Below the pieces are notes generated by a model. That model searched no databases. It had not been told where the DNA came from and was given only the letters and a program-made list of their open reading frames with translations. A DNA stretch of 64,000 nt from Burkholderiales bacterium. Its GTDB lineage: Bacteria > Pseudomonadota > Gammaproteobacteria > Burkholderiales > Burkholderiaceae_C. Location: assembly GCA_016000265.1 (NCBI GenBank), contig JAECRL010000001.1, forward strand, positions 248,001-312,000, in the 5' to 3' direction. Shown in pieces: positions 54,760 to 63,698 of the stretch; the first letter of the stretch is position 1, and each line of letters begins with the position of its first letter. The translations under genes were made by a program, and so were the position numbers.

Positions 54760-57720
54760 TCAGAGTTCACCAAAGTACGGGTACAGGGTGCTCAGCAGTG
54801 AACGCAACTCGTTTGGCAATGTGTGGGTGTCAAAGGGCACGAAAGCTTCATCTCTTTCGAAGATGTCTTTTTTCTGCTGAATCATGGCGCGGATGCGATT
54901 GGCATCCCGGATGTACTCGGTGTTGTATTCTTGGTGTGAGAACGATTGGATTTTGTCGGCAATTTGTTCCGGCGACATGAAATAGCTGAAGTGCCAGCCT
55001 CCATTTTCCAGAGGCTTCCACTTATAACGCTTGCTTCGGATGTCCTGGTTGCTCATGCGTGCAGCCACTTCGCTGCCGATCACGATCGTGCCGGCCCAAG
55101 GCTCAGCTTTGAGGCAATGAGGATTGTAGTAAAAGAAGGACTGTCGGAATGCGCGTGGCTCTTTTTGAACCCACCGCCTGAACTGGCGGTTTTGACGCAG
55201 CAGTTTGAGTGTTTCTGCGTTTGGGATTTCATCCACGTCGCCCATCAGCAGGATGTCATTTGCGCTCATGGTTTCAGGGCGAATGGCATTGCGTTGGGTG
55301 GCTTCGATTTTCCAGAAATCGGTTGTGGGGTCGTAGCTCTCAGGGCGAGCGTCCAATCGCATCTGGCTGGTGTCGATGTGAATGGATCGAATACTGACCT
55401 TGTCGGCCGCCCATGCGAAGCGGCTCGTTGCCATCAATTCTTTCAGCAAGAAGGGTTTGGCTTCTCCGCTGAATTTGTGATCTGCCTCGACAATAAGAAA
55501 CTTGTCCACATAGGGGTACAGGTACCTCAGTCGCAACTCAAGCATGTCCACCTCGTTGTAGAAAGTGAAGCCGTCAATGATGTGCTGTACTTGAGTATTG
55601 GTCGCATTCGCCTCTTGAGCGGCCTCATCGGCCGAATCTGACAGGCTTCCCAGCAGGTCTAGGAATCGCTGCTGCATTTGCGTGGTTGAGAAATGCGAAC
55701 GTACGTATCGGGTTTGGGACGAACTTCGGGACATCCACAGCTCGTCGGAGCGGAGCAGCGCAATCAATTCCGCAGCGATTTGCGCGGGCATGTCGTGCGG
55801 CTGGAGCGCGCCGCCAATGCCTGGCAGGCCTTGCAAACCGACGCTGGTGGTTACGATTGGAACGCCAGACTGCATGGTTTCCACCACTTTGAGCTTGACG
55901 CCTGCACCAAACCGTAAAGGCACAACCGACACGCGGGCTGAGGCGTAGTGCTGGGCCAATTCTTCGGCAGTCACGCTGCCGGTGACCGTAACGCGCAGAA
56001 TCTTCGACAGGGCCTTTACATCAGTGGTGGGCTTGGAGCCGACCAGGTACACCTGTGCGTCAGGCACGCTTTCCCAGACTTGGGGCATGACGTCCTTGAT
56101 CAACCATTGAGCGGCGTCCACGTTGGGCGAATGCTGGAAGCCTGCGACGAACAGGATTTTGAGCCCAGCGTGTGCCTTTGACTTGACCTCAAAGGTGTCA
56201 AATTGAAATGGTGGCACGAAAGCGGCGTTCGTGCGGGGTGCCATCGCAAGGATGGTGTCCACCTCTTCTTGAGAGGGATACAACACAAGGTCAGACTTAG
56301 ACCAGATGTCCATCTCCGTCGTTCGCATTTTCTCCGCTGCATCGGCAATGGCTGGCGCTTTTTTCACCTCCGCCTCCATGTGCATGCGCGAGAAGTGCAG
56401 ATCGTGTCCGTAGTAAATGACCTTCGCGTTGGTGTACCGGCGGACTGCGTCAAAATAAAATGGCGCGACTGTGGGGCGACTCAACAGGACGTGTGTGATG
56501 TCCTTGCCAGAGGATTCGATCCATTTTTCAAATGATTTTTGATACGGGCCCCGGAATGTCTCGACACCCATGTGCTCCAGCATGTGAACGTATTGAGGAG
56601 TGCCAATCAGATTTTGCGGCCAGAACTTTACGACGTAGTTCAAGGCCTGCAGCGTCCGGATGAACTCGATCATGTTGCGCGAGCCTGCATCCACATCGGG
56701 TTCTGGCAGGTAGTGGTCAACAATGAGCACCAAGCCTTCGCGTTTTCGCATGGTATCGACCGACCGATAGCTCAGATCGCCAGAGTAACCCTTGCACTTG
56801 CGCAAGTAATCCTCGTGCGCGGCGATGAATTTTTCCCGGTTGATGACTTGATATGCTTTGATGCCGTGGCGAGTAGAGGTGCCGTTGCTGACCCCCTCGC
56901 AGTGAACAACCACCGAGCGTGGTTCATACAGCGTAGGGTGGCCGTTTTTTTGCAAACGAATCGACAGATCGGTGTCTTCGTAATATGCAGGGGCATAGCG
57001 CTCGTCAAAGCCACCCATGCCATTCCACAGATCGCGCCGCAACAAAATGGATGCGCCTGATATGTAGTCAGCTTCCCGGAGGTAGTTGTAGCGTGGTTCG
57101 TTGGGGTCTTGGTTGCGGCCGTAGTTGGCGGCGTCCCCGTTGGACCACACGATGCCGCCAGCTTCTTGCAAGCGCCCCGTCGGGTAAATCAGCTTGGAGC
57201 CAACAATGCCAGCTTCCGGGAACGCTTTGGCTGTTTGAACCAATGCTTCCAACGCGCCCGGAAGCAGGATGGTGTCGTTGTTGAGCAGATAAATGAACTG
57301 GCCGCGCGCCTGCTGCGCCGCCTTATTGCATGATCGGAGGAAGCCGAGATTTTCCTGATTCCAAATCAATGTGATGCCCTTGACTTGGCGCAACTGGTCG
57401 GCTGAGGCGTCTCCTGAGGCATCTTCCACTACCAGTACTTCGTAGCTGCAATTGCCTGCACCTGTCACCAGTGACTTCAGGCAACGCAGTGTGTACGCGG
57501 CTTTGCCGTATCCAGGGATGATGATAGATATTTCGGGATCGTCAGAGGGGGTGAGTTGGATGGATGTGGGACGGACGATTTCTTCAAAATTTATTCCTTC
57601 GCACAGATTCGGGCCTCTGGGGCTTTGGGATGCGTGGCGTTTTGCCAAGCGCGCCCTGTTCTTCTTGCGCAGCCATTCCTTGAATTTTTGCACGCTGATC
57701 CTCGTGGTATTTTGCGTCAT
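54760..57720 (-). CDS. Three-domain glycosyltransferase (GT2 + GT4-like + GT17-like)
   Basis: A 986-residue protein. Residues ~60-280 are a GT2 domain (SIIIPGYGKAAYTLRCLKSL, EVLVVEDASGD, FIYLLNNDTILLPGALEALV). Residues ~330-690 are a GT-B glycosyltransferase (LILFVAGFQHSPNVDAAQWL-like region, PDAQVYLVGSKPT, VVPLRFGAGVKLKVVETMQS, GVPIVTTSVGLQG). Residues ~720-985 resemble GT17 (DGFTFYNEVDMLELRLRYLY, ILLMGDVDEIPNAETLKLLR). Such fusions couple several sugar transfers. Acceptor and donor are unknown. It lies just upstream of gtrB. Confidence 0.85.
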   Translation of the reverse strand: MTQNTTRISVQKFKEWLRKKNRARLAKRHASQSPRGPNLCEGINFEEIVRPTSIQLTPSDDPEISIIIPGYGKAAYTLRCLKSLVTGAGNCSYEVLVVEDASGDASADQLRQVKGITLIWNQENLGFLRSCNKAAQQARGQFIYLLNNDTILLPGALEALVQTAKAFPEAGIVGSKLIYPTGRLQEAGGIVWSNGDAANYGRNQDPNEPRYNYLREADYISGASILLRRDLWNGMGGFDERYAPAYYEDTDLSIRLQKNGHPTLYEPRSVVVHCEGVSNGTSTRHGIKAYQVINREKFIAAHEDYLRKCKGYSGDLSYRSVDTMRKREGLVLIVDHYLPEPDVDAGSRNMIEFIRTLQALNYVVKFWPQNLIGTPQYVHMLEHMGVETFRGPYQKSFEKWIESSGKDITHVLLSRPTVAPFYFDAVRRYTNAKVIYYGHDLHFSRMHMEAEVKKAPAIADAAEKMRTTEMDIWSKSDLVLYPSQEEVDTILAMAPRTNAAFVPPFQFDTFEVKSKAHAGLKILFVAGFQHSPNVDAAQWLIKDVMPQVWESVPDAQVYLVGSKPTTDVKALSKILRVTVTGSVTAEELAQHYASARVSVVPLRFGAGVKLKVVETMQSGVPIVTTSVGLQGLPGIGGALQPHDMPAQIAAELIALLRSDELWMSRSSSQTRYVRSHFSTTQMQQRFLDLLGSLSDSADEAAQEANATNTQVQHIIDGFTFYNEVDMLELRLRYLYPYVDKFLIVEADHKFSGEAKPFLLKELMATSRFAWAADKVSIRSIHIDTSQMRLDARPESYDPTTDFWKIEATQRNAIRPETMSANDILLMGDVDEIPNAETLKLLRQNRQFRRWVQKEPRAFRQSFFYYNPHCLKAEPWAGTIVIGSEVAARMSNQDIRSKRYKWKPLENGGWHFSYFMSPEQIADKIQSFSHQEYNTEYIRDANRIRAMIQQKKDIFERDEAFVPFDTHTLPNELRSLLSTLYPYFGEL

Positions 57721-57783
57721 ATTATTTGGTATTTGTGGAAATCAGGGGCTTCACGTGCGATGCATCGAGTGCTGTACGCTGAA

Positions 57784-58764
57784 TCATCGATAGACGTCCG
57801 CCCGGGTCAGGTGCTTGCCCACGTAGTCCGCCACCCCGCGCTCCAGCGAGTGGAAGTCCCCGCTGAAGCCGGCTTGCTTGAGTTTGGCCATCCTGGCTTC
57901 GGTGAAGTACTGGTAGTTCGGTCGGATGCTCTCGGGCATGTCCACGAACTCGATGTTCACGGGTTTGTTCAGCGCCGCGCCGATGGCCTGCATCAGGTCC
58001 ACGAAGCTGCGGGCCTGGCCCGTGCCGAGGTTGAAGACGCCGCTGGCCTGGCGGTTGTCGAGCAGCCACATCATCACGGCGCAGCAGTCCTTGACGTAGA
58101 CGAAGTCGCGCAGCTGCGCGCCGTCGGCGTAGCCTTCCTTGTGCGACTTGAACAGGCGGATGGTTTCACCGCGGGCGATCAGTTCGGTGTTCTTGGCCAC
58201 CAGGCTGCGCATGTCGCCTTTGTGGTACTCGTTGGGGCCGTAGACGTTGAAGAACTTCAGGCCGGCCCATTGCGGCGGGGCGTGGCCTTCGGCGGCGCGC
58301 TCCACAGCCCACTTGTCGAACTGGTGCTTGGACCAGCCGTAGAGGTTCAAGGGCGCGAGCTGGTCGAGGGCGTCGGGGCTCTGGTCGTCGTTGAAGCCCT
58401 GGTGGCCGTCGCCGTAGGTGGCGGCCGATGAAGCGTAGATGAAGGGGGTGCCCGTGTGCGTGCACCACTTCCACCAGGCCATGGTGGCGTGCAGGTTGAC
58501 GCGCAGGATCTCGTCGCCGTCGGTGGACGTGGTCGACGAGTTGGCGCCCATGTGGAAGACGGCATCGGCGGCCTTCAGCGTGGGCAGCAGGCGGTCGAGG
58601 TCGCGGTAGTCGACCAAATCCAGGAAGCGCCGCTTGGCGATGTTCTTCCACTTGCCCTGCGTGCCCAGGTCGTCGACCAGGAGCACGTCGGTGCGCCCGC
58701 GTGCGTTGAGGTCGGCCACGATGTTGGAGCCGATGAAGCCGGTTGCGCCTGTGACGATGATCAT
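57784..58764 (-). CDS. hldD: ADP-L-glycero-D-manno-heptose 6-epimerase
   Basis: A 326-residue short-chain-like epimerase making the L,D-heptose donor for LPS core. The nucleotide fold MIIVTGATGFIGSNIVADLN starts the protein; the active-site Tyr-x3-Lys is in NLYGWSKHQFD. Typical segments are LYGWSKHQF, FFNVYGPNEYHKGDM and VFNLGTGQARSFVDL. It lies downstream of msbA on the same strand with a 28-bp gap. It pairs with hldA and the RfaE2-GmhB fusion nearby. Confidence 0.94.
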   Translation of the reverse strand: MIIVTGATGFIGSNIVADLNARGRTDVLLVDDLGTQGKWKNIAKRRFLDLVDYRDLDRLLPTLKAADAVFHMGANSSTTSTDGDEILRVNLHATMAWWKWCTHTGTPFIYASSAATYGDGHQGFNDDQSPDALDQLAPLNLYGWSKHQFDKWAVERAAEGHAPPQWAGLKFFNVYGPNEYHKGDMRSLVAKNTELIARGETIRLFKSHKEGYADGAQLRDFVYVKDCCAVMMWLLDNRQASGVFNLGTGQARSFVDLMQAIGAALNKPVNIEFVDMPESIRPNYQYFTEARMAKLKQAGFSGDFHSLERGVADYVGKHLTRADVYR

Positions 58765-58792
58765 CTGGGGACTCTCTGGTGGGCTGGGGTGT

Positions 58793-60523
58793 TCAGTTGG
58801 CCGACTGGATGCGCACCATGCCGGCGTACAGGCCGCCTGCGGCGATCAGCTCGGCGTGGGTGCCTTGTTCCACGATTTTGCCCTCCGACATCACGCAGAT
58901 GACGTCGGCGTTGCGGATGGTGCTCAGGCGGTGGGCGATGAGGATGAGCGTCTTGGCGTGGCGCAGGTCTTCGATGGAGCGCTGCACCACGGCTTCGGAC
59001 TCGGAGTCGAGGGCCGAGGTGGCTTCGTCGAAGATCCAAATGGCGGCGTCGCGGTAAAGCGCGCGGGCGATGGCCAGGCGCTGGCGCTGGCCACCGGACA
59101 GCATGCTGCCGTTCGTGCCCACGCCCGTGTCCATGCCGTCGGACATGGTCGAGACGTGCGACCACAGGTTGGCCGCGCGCAGGCAGCGCTCGACCTTGTC
59201 GCGGTCGATGCCTTGCGGGCTGGCGTAGGCCACGTTGGCGGCCACGCTGCCGTCGAACAGCACGATGTCCTGAGACACCACCGCGAAGTGGCGCCGCAGG
59301 CTGGCGAGCTTGAGCTCATCGATGGGCTCACCGTCCAGCCGGATGCCACCGCTGGTGGGGTTGGCAAAGCGCAGCAGGGTGTTGACGACGGTGGTCTTGC
59401 CCGCGCCTGACGAGCCCACGAGGGCCACGGTCTGTCCCGGCTGGATGTGCAGGGTGAAGCCGTCCAGCGAGGGCATGGCGGCGCCTTCGTAGTGAACCTT
59501 CACGTCGTTGAACTCGATTTCGCCGCGCGACGTGGGCATCTCCTTGGTGCCGTTGTCGGGCTCGATCGGTGCGTTGACCAGGTCGAAGGCACCGCGTGCG
59601 GTGATGAGCGCACCGGTGACGGGCTGGTAGACGTCGGTGAGGTGGCGCATCGGGGAGATGGTCATCAGCAGCGCGGTGATGAACGAGACGAACTCGCCGA
59701 CGGTGGTGGAGCCCTGGCTGGCCTGGTGGATGGCCAGGGTGATGATGATGGACACGCCGATGGCGGCCACGACCTGGGTCAGCGGGGTGATCAGCGAGCT
59801 GGTGGCCATGGTCTTGAGCACCATGCGCCGCAGCACGTTGGCTTCTTTGTCGAAGCGTGCGAGCTCGAAGTCGGCGGCGTCGAAGGTGCGCACCACGCGC
59901 CAGGCGCGCGCGTTGTCGTCCACGGTGTTGACCAGGCGTTGCTGCGATTCGTACTGCGCTTGCCCCACCTGCGACAGGCGCTTTTGCACCTTCTTGAGCA
60001 GGAAGCCCAGCAGGGGCATGCTGATGAACGACAGCAGGGTGAGTTGCCAGTTCAGGTACAGCAGGTAGCCCAGCAGGAAGATCAGGGACATGGTGTCCTT
60101 GATCACCGAGATCATCACGTTGCCCAGGGTCTGCGAGGCCATCTGGGGGTCGTTGATGATCTTGGTGACGGCCAGGCCGGGGCTGATCGTCGTGAAGAGC
60201 TTGGCGTCGGCTCGCAGCAGGCCGCGCATGAGGTCTCGACGCAGGTCGAGCACCACGCTGGAGATGCTCGAGGTCATGCTGTAGTTGCCCGCGAAGTTGA
60301 AGGCTCCGCGGATCAGGAACAGGCCGATGATGACGATGGGCACCAGCCACAGCGGGTAGTTCAGGCCTTCCTTGAAGCCCGAGTCGATCAGCTTCTTGAA
60401 CAGCGCCGGGATGACCGGCTCCACGGCCGCGCCGATCGTGAAGAACAGGAAGGAGGCCGCGAACATCTTCCAGTGCGGCTTGCCGTACCCGATGATCTTC
60501 TGGCCGGTTTCTTTGAGTTCCAT
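58793..60523 (-). CDS. msbA: Lipid A export ABC transporter MsbA
   Basis: A 576-residue half-transporter with six membrane helices (residues ~20-310) and a C-terminal ATPase: Walker A VGSSGAGKTTVVNTL, signature LSGGQRQRLAIARAL, Walker B IWIFDEATSALDSES and a final AHRLSTIRNAD. It flips lipid A-core across the inner membrane. The start ATG gives MELKETGQKIIGYGKPHW; the open frame extends 10 codons further up. It follows the heptosyltransferase gene by 7 nt. Confidence 0.9.
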   Translation of the reverse strand: MELKETGQKIIGYGKPHWKMFAASFLFFTIGAAVEPVIPALFKKLIDSGFKEGLNYPLWLVPIVIIGLFLIRGAFNFAGNYSMTSSISSVVLDLRRDLMRGLLRADAKLFTTISPGLAVTKIINDPQMASQTLGNVMISVIKDTMSLIFLLGYLLYLNWQLTLLSFISMPLLGFLLKKVQKRLSQVGQAQYESQQRLVNTVDDNARAWRVVRTFDAADFELARFDKEANVLRRMVLKTMATSSLITPLTQVVAAIGVSIIITLAIHQASQGSTTVGEFVSFITALLMTISPMRHLTDVYQPVTGALITARGAFDLVNAPIEPDNGTKEMPTSRGEIEFNDVKVHYEGAAMPSLDGFTLHIQPGQTVALVGSSGAGKTTVVNTLLRFANPTSGGIRLDGEPIDELKLASLRRHFAVVSQDIVLFDGSVAANVAYASPQGIDRDKVERCLRAANLWSHVSTMSDGMDTGVGTNGSMLSGGQRQRLAIARALYRDAAIWIFDEATSALDSESEAVVQRSIEDLRHAKTLILIAHRLSTIRNADVICVMSEGKIVEQGTHAELIAAGGLYAGMVRIQSAN

Positions 60524-60530
60524 GTCTTGC

Positions 60531-61562
60531 TCAGTGAGGGGTGGCGGACGCACGGCGTGCGTCGCGCAGCAGGTTCAGCACCCGCTCCACCGTGATGTCG
60601 GAGAGTTTCGCCGCGGTCACGTTGTGCATGTTCACCGGATCCTGGTCCAGCGTGGGCCGCGAGCCGATGACGACGAAGCTGGGGCGGCCCACCGCCGCGC
60701 CCACGTTGACCATGCCCGTGTCGTTGCCCACGCAGAAGTCGGCCACCTGCAGGGCGGCGGCGCTGCCCAGCACGGGCGCGTCGGTCACCAGGGTGAGGGC
60801 GTGGCGGGCTTTTTCAGGGATCAGGGCCTCGATGTCTTTGGCGAGCTGGACCTCGGCTGGCCCACCCAGCAGCATCACCCCACCGCCTTCGGCGATGAGG
60901 GCGCAGGCCAGGTCGGCGAAGTTCTGAATGCCCCACTGCTTGTGGGTTTCGCTGGTGCCGATGGCGAAAGCGTAGAGGGGGCGAGGCAGGTGGGCCAGGC
61001 GGGCTTGCATGTCGGCCAGCAAGGCGGTGGGGGGATCCAGGCGGGGGACCAGGGGGGCGGGGCAGAAGCCGTGGGCCACCATGAAGGCGCTGGCCTCGGG
61101 GTAGACGGCCAGTGCCGGGCCCTGGTAGGCCTCGATGAACGGGCCCCGGTTGAGGAACATGCGCTGCAGGAAGCGGTAGCCGAAACCCATGCGGGTGGGG
61201 ATGCCGCTGAGCCAGGCGATCAGGCCGCGACTGGGGCGACCGGAGAACAGGATGATGCGATCGAAGTGGCCCTCGCGCAGCTGCCGGGCCATGCGCCACA
61301 TGCCTTTGAAGCCGGCGTGGGCGCCGCGGCGGCGGTCGGAGCGGCGGGGGCGGTGGTCGTGGTCGATGACGGCCTCGACCCAGGCTTCCTTGCCGATGAA
61401 GCCGCGCGTCAGCGTGGAGGGCTGGGCCACCACGGTCACCTTGCCCCCCTGGCTCTGATCGGCGATCAGCTTGAAGTAGGGGATGTGCCAGACCAGGTCG
61501 CCGATGCCTGCGTACTGCAGCATGACGACCGTGCGCGGCCGGGTGTCTTGGGTGTCGGGCAT
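60531..61562 (-). CDS. Glycosyltransferase family 9 (heptosyltransferase-like)
   Basis: A 343-residue GT-B enzyme. Signatures are VVMLQYAGIGDLVWHIPYFK at the start, AFAIGTSETHKQWGIQNFAD in the middle and VGNDTGMVNVGAAVGRPSFV near residue 270, which matches the donor-binding block of RfaC/RfaF. It transfers a heptose (or related sugar) to the LPS inner core. The family block usually has GNDSGxxHxA; here His is Asn (MVNVGAA), a notable change. It is divergent from hldA. Confidence 0.85.
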   Translation of the reverse strand: MPDTQDTRPRTVVMLQYAGIGDLVWHIPYFKLIADQSQGGKVTVVAQPSTLTRGFIGKEAWVEAVIDHDHRPRRSDRRRGAHAGFKGMWRMARQLREGHFDRIILFSGRPSRGLIAWLSGIPTRMGFGYRFLQRMFLNRGPFIEAYQGPALAVYPEASAFMVAHGFCPAPLVPRLDPPTALLADMQARLAHLPRPLYAFAIGTSETHKQWGIQNFADLACALIAEGGGVMLLGGPAEVQLAKDIEALIPEKARHALTLVTDAPVLGSAAALQVADFCVGNDTGMVNVGAAVGRPSFVVIGSRPTLDQDPVNMHNVTAAKLSDITVERVLNLLRDARRASATPH

Positions 61563-61716
61563 GAAAAACGCTTGGGGGCAGGGAGCAACCCGCTATTTTG
61601 CCTTGCCTGGAGGGTCATGGGCCGTCACGCCTTGTCCAGGGGGGCTTGCGGGCTTCTGACACATTTGTGCGGACAATACGGGGCTCGTCCGAGTCGCACT
61701 CACAGAACACATCAAC

Positions 61717-62658
61717 ATGAATCCGATTGCCCATCCGTCCAGGGAGACCCTCGCCGCGCACCGTGTGCTCGTCGTGGGCGACGTCATGCTGGACCGTTAC
61801 TGGTTCGGCGCCGTCGAGCGCATTTCCCCCGAGGCCCCCGTGCCCGTCGTGCGCGTGGCCAGCGAGGAGGAGCGCGTGGGCGGGGCCGCCAACGTGGCCC
61901 TCAACATCAAGACGCTGGGGGGCAACGTCACCTTGCTGAGCATGGTGGGCCAGGACGAACCCGCCCGCCGCCTGCGGGAGTTGCTGGAAGGCCACGGCGT
62001 GGGCACCGTGCTGGGGCAGGACCCGGGCATGCAGACCATCGTCAAGCTGCGCGTGATCGGCCGCAATCAGCAGCTGTTGCGCGTGGATTTCGAGCGCGAG
62101 CCCACCCACGAGGTGCTGGCGCAGATGCTGGGCGACTTCGAGCGCGAGCTCGCGCGCCACGACGTGGTGCTGTTCTCGGACTACGGCAAGGGCGGCCTGG
62201 CCCACATCCCCCGCATGATCGAGATGGCGCGCCAGGCCGGCAAGCCGGTGCTCGTCGACCCCAAGGGCAGCGACTACAGCCGCTACGCCGGTGCCACCGT
62301 GATCACCCCCAACCGCGCCGAGCTGCAGCAGGTGGTGGGCAACTGGAAGGACGAGGCCGACCTGACCGCCAAGGCCCGCGCCCTGCGCGAGCAACTCAAG
62401 CTCCAGGCCCTGCTGTTGACCCGCTCGGAGGAGGGCATGTCCCTGTTCGAGGGCGACGCCATCCACCACGTGCAGGCGCAGGCCCGTGAGGTGGCCGACG
62501 TCACCGGTGCGGGAGACACCGTGATCGCCACCATGGCCCTGATGCTGGCCTGTGGCCTGTCGCTGCAAGACGCGATGGCCCACGCCAACCGCGCCGGTGG
62601 CCTGGTGGTGGCCAAGTTCGGCACCGCCACGCTGAGCTACGAGGAGCTGTTCGCATGA
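61717..62658 (+). CDS. hldA: D-glycero-beta-D-manno-heptose-7-phosphate kinase (HldE kinase domain)
   Basis: A 313-residue ribokinase-family enzyme, equal to the N-terminal half of E. coli HldE. Typical signatures are LVVGDVMLDRYWFGAVERIS, EERVGGAANVALNIKTLGG, FSDYGKGGLAHIPRMI, DPKGSDYSRYAGATVITPNR and the anion-hole motif DVTGAGDTVIATMAL. In this organism kinase and nucleotidyltransferase are separate genes, as in many betaproteobacteria. It overlaps the next gene by 4 nt (ATGA), so translation is coupled. Confidence 0.92.
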   Translation: MNPIAHPSRETLAAHRVLVVGDVMLDRYWFGAVERISPEAPVPVVRVASEEERVGGAANVALNIKTLGGNVTLLSMVGQDEPARRLRELLEGHGVGTVLGQDPGMQTIVKLRVIGRNQQLLRVDFEREPTHEVLAQMLGDFERELARHDVVLFSDYGKGGLAHIPRMIEMARQAGKPVLVDPKGSDYSRYAGATVITPNRAELQQVVGNWKDEADLTAKARALREQLKLQALLLTRSEEGMSLFEGDAIHHVQAQAREVADVTGAGDTVIATMALMLACGLSLQDAMAHANRAGGLVVAKFGTATLSYEELFA

Positions 62659-63698
62659 GCGAGCGCGCCCAGCCCCAGCTGATGGACAAGGTCTGCGCCC
62701 GCGAAGACCTGCCGGCCCGCCTGGCCGACCTGCCCCGCCCCATCGTCTTCACCAACGGGGTGTTCGACGTGCTGCACCGCGGCCACGTGGCCTACCTGCA
62801 CAACGCCAGCCAGTTGGGTGGCTCGCTGGTGGTGGCGGTCAACTCCGACGCCTCGGCGCGATCGCTGGGCAAGGGCCCTGACCGACCCCTCAACCGCGCA
62901 GAAGACCGCGCCGCCGTGCTGGCCGGCCTGGCCTCGGTGGCGCTGGTGACCTTTTTTGACGAGCGCACGCCCGTGTCCCTGATCAAGGAGGCCCGCCCCG
63001 ATGTGTACGTCAAGGGCGGCGACTACGACATGGAGGCGCTGGAGGAGACGGCGGTGGTGCGCTCCTGGGGCGGCGAGTCCCTGGCCATCCCCTTCGTGGA
63101 CGGCTACTCGACGACCTCGCTGGTCAAGCGCATCCGCGCCGGGGCGCCGCGCAAGGCGGCCTTCCTGGATCGCGACGGCGTCATCAACCTGGACCGCGCT
63201 TACGTGCACCAGTGGGACGAGTTCGAGTTCGTGCCCGGTGCCGTCGACGCCATGCGCCGCCTGCGCGAAGCCGGCTACGCCCTGGTCGTGGTGACCAACC
63301 AGTCCGGGCTGGCGCGCGGCATGTACACCGAAGCGCAGTTCCAGGAGCTGACGCGCCACATGCGGGCCGCGCTGGCCGAGGCGGGCGCCGAGGTGGAGGC
63401 CGTGTACCACTGCCCGCATCACCCCAAGGGCAGCGTGCCGGAGCTGGCCGTCGATTGCGATTGCCGCAAGCCCGAGCCCGGCATGATCCTGCGCGCGGCC
63501 AAGGAGCTGAACCTGTCGCTGGCCGACTCGTTCCTGGTGGGCGACAAGCCCTCGGACATCGAAGCGGCCCGGGCGGCCGGCCTGGGGCGCGCCTACATCG
63601 TGCAGTCGGACAACGAGGAGTCGACCGACGGCCTGGCCGGCGCCGATGCGGGCTACGCCGACCTGGCGGCTTGCGTGGACGCGTTGCTGGCGCGCTGA
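62655..63698 (+). CDS. Fused heptose-1-phosphate adenylyltransferase (RfaE2) and heptose bisphosphatase (GmhB)
   Basis: A 347-residue two-domain protein. Residues ~25-155 form a cytidylyltransferase-like fold (IVFTNGVFDVLHRGHVAYL with HxGH, VYVKGGDYDM), the HldE C-terminal activity. Residues ~165-345 form a HAD phosphatase (AAFLDRDGVINLDRAY with DxD, VVVTNQSGLARGMYT, CPHHP and CDCRKPEPGMI with zinc Cys/His, LVGDKPSDIEAARAAGLG), equal to GmhB. The two normally separate steps flank one another in ADP-heptose synthesis: GmhB removes the 7-phosphate, then RfaE2 adds ADP. The 3' end overlaps the convergent glycosyltransferase by 46 nt. Confidence 0.92.
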   Translation: MSERAQPQLMDKVCAREDLPARLADLPRPIVFTNGVFDVLHRGHVAYLHNASQLGGSLVVAVNSDASARSLGKGPDRPLNRAEDRAAVLAGLASVALVTFFDERTPVSLIKEARPDVYVKGGDYDMEALEETAVVRSWGGESLAIPFVDGYSTTSLVKRIRAGAPRKAAFLDRDGVINLDRAYVHQWDEFEFVPGAVDAMRRLREAGYALVVVTNQSGLARGMYTEAQFQELTRHMRAALAEAGAEVEAVYHCPHHPKGSVPELAVDCDCRKPEPGMILRAAKELNLSLADSFLVGDKPSDIEAARAAGLGRAYIVQSDNEESTDGLAGADAGYADLAACVDALLAR

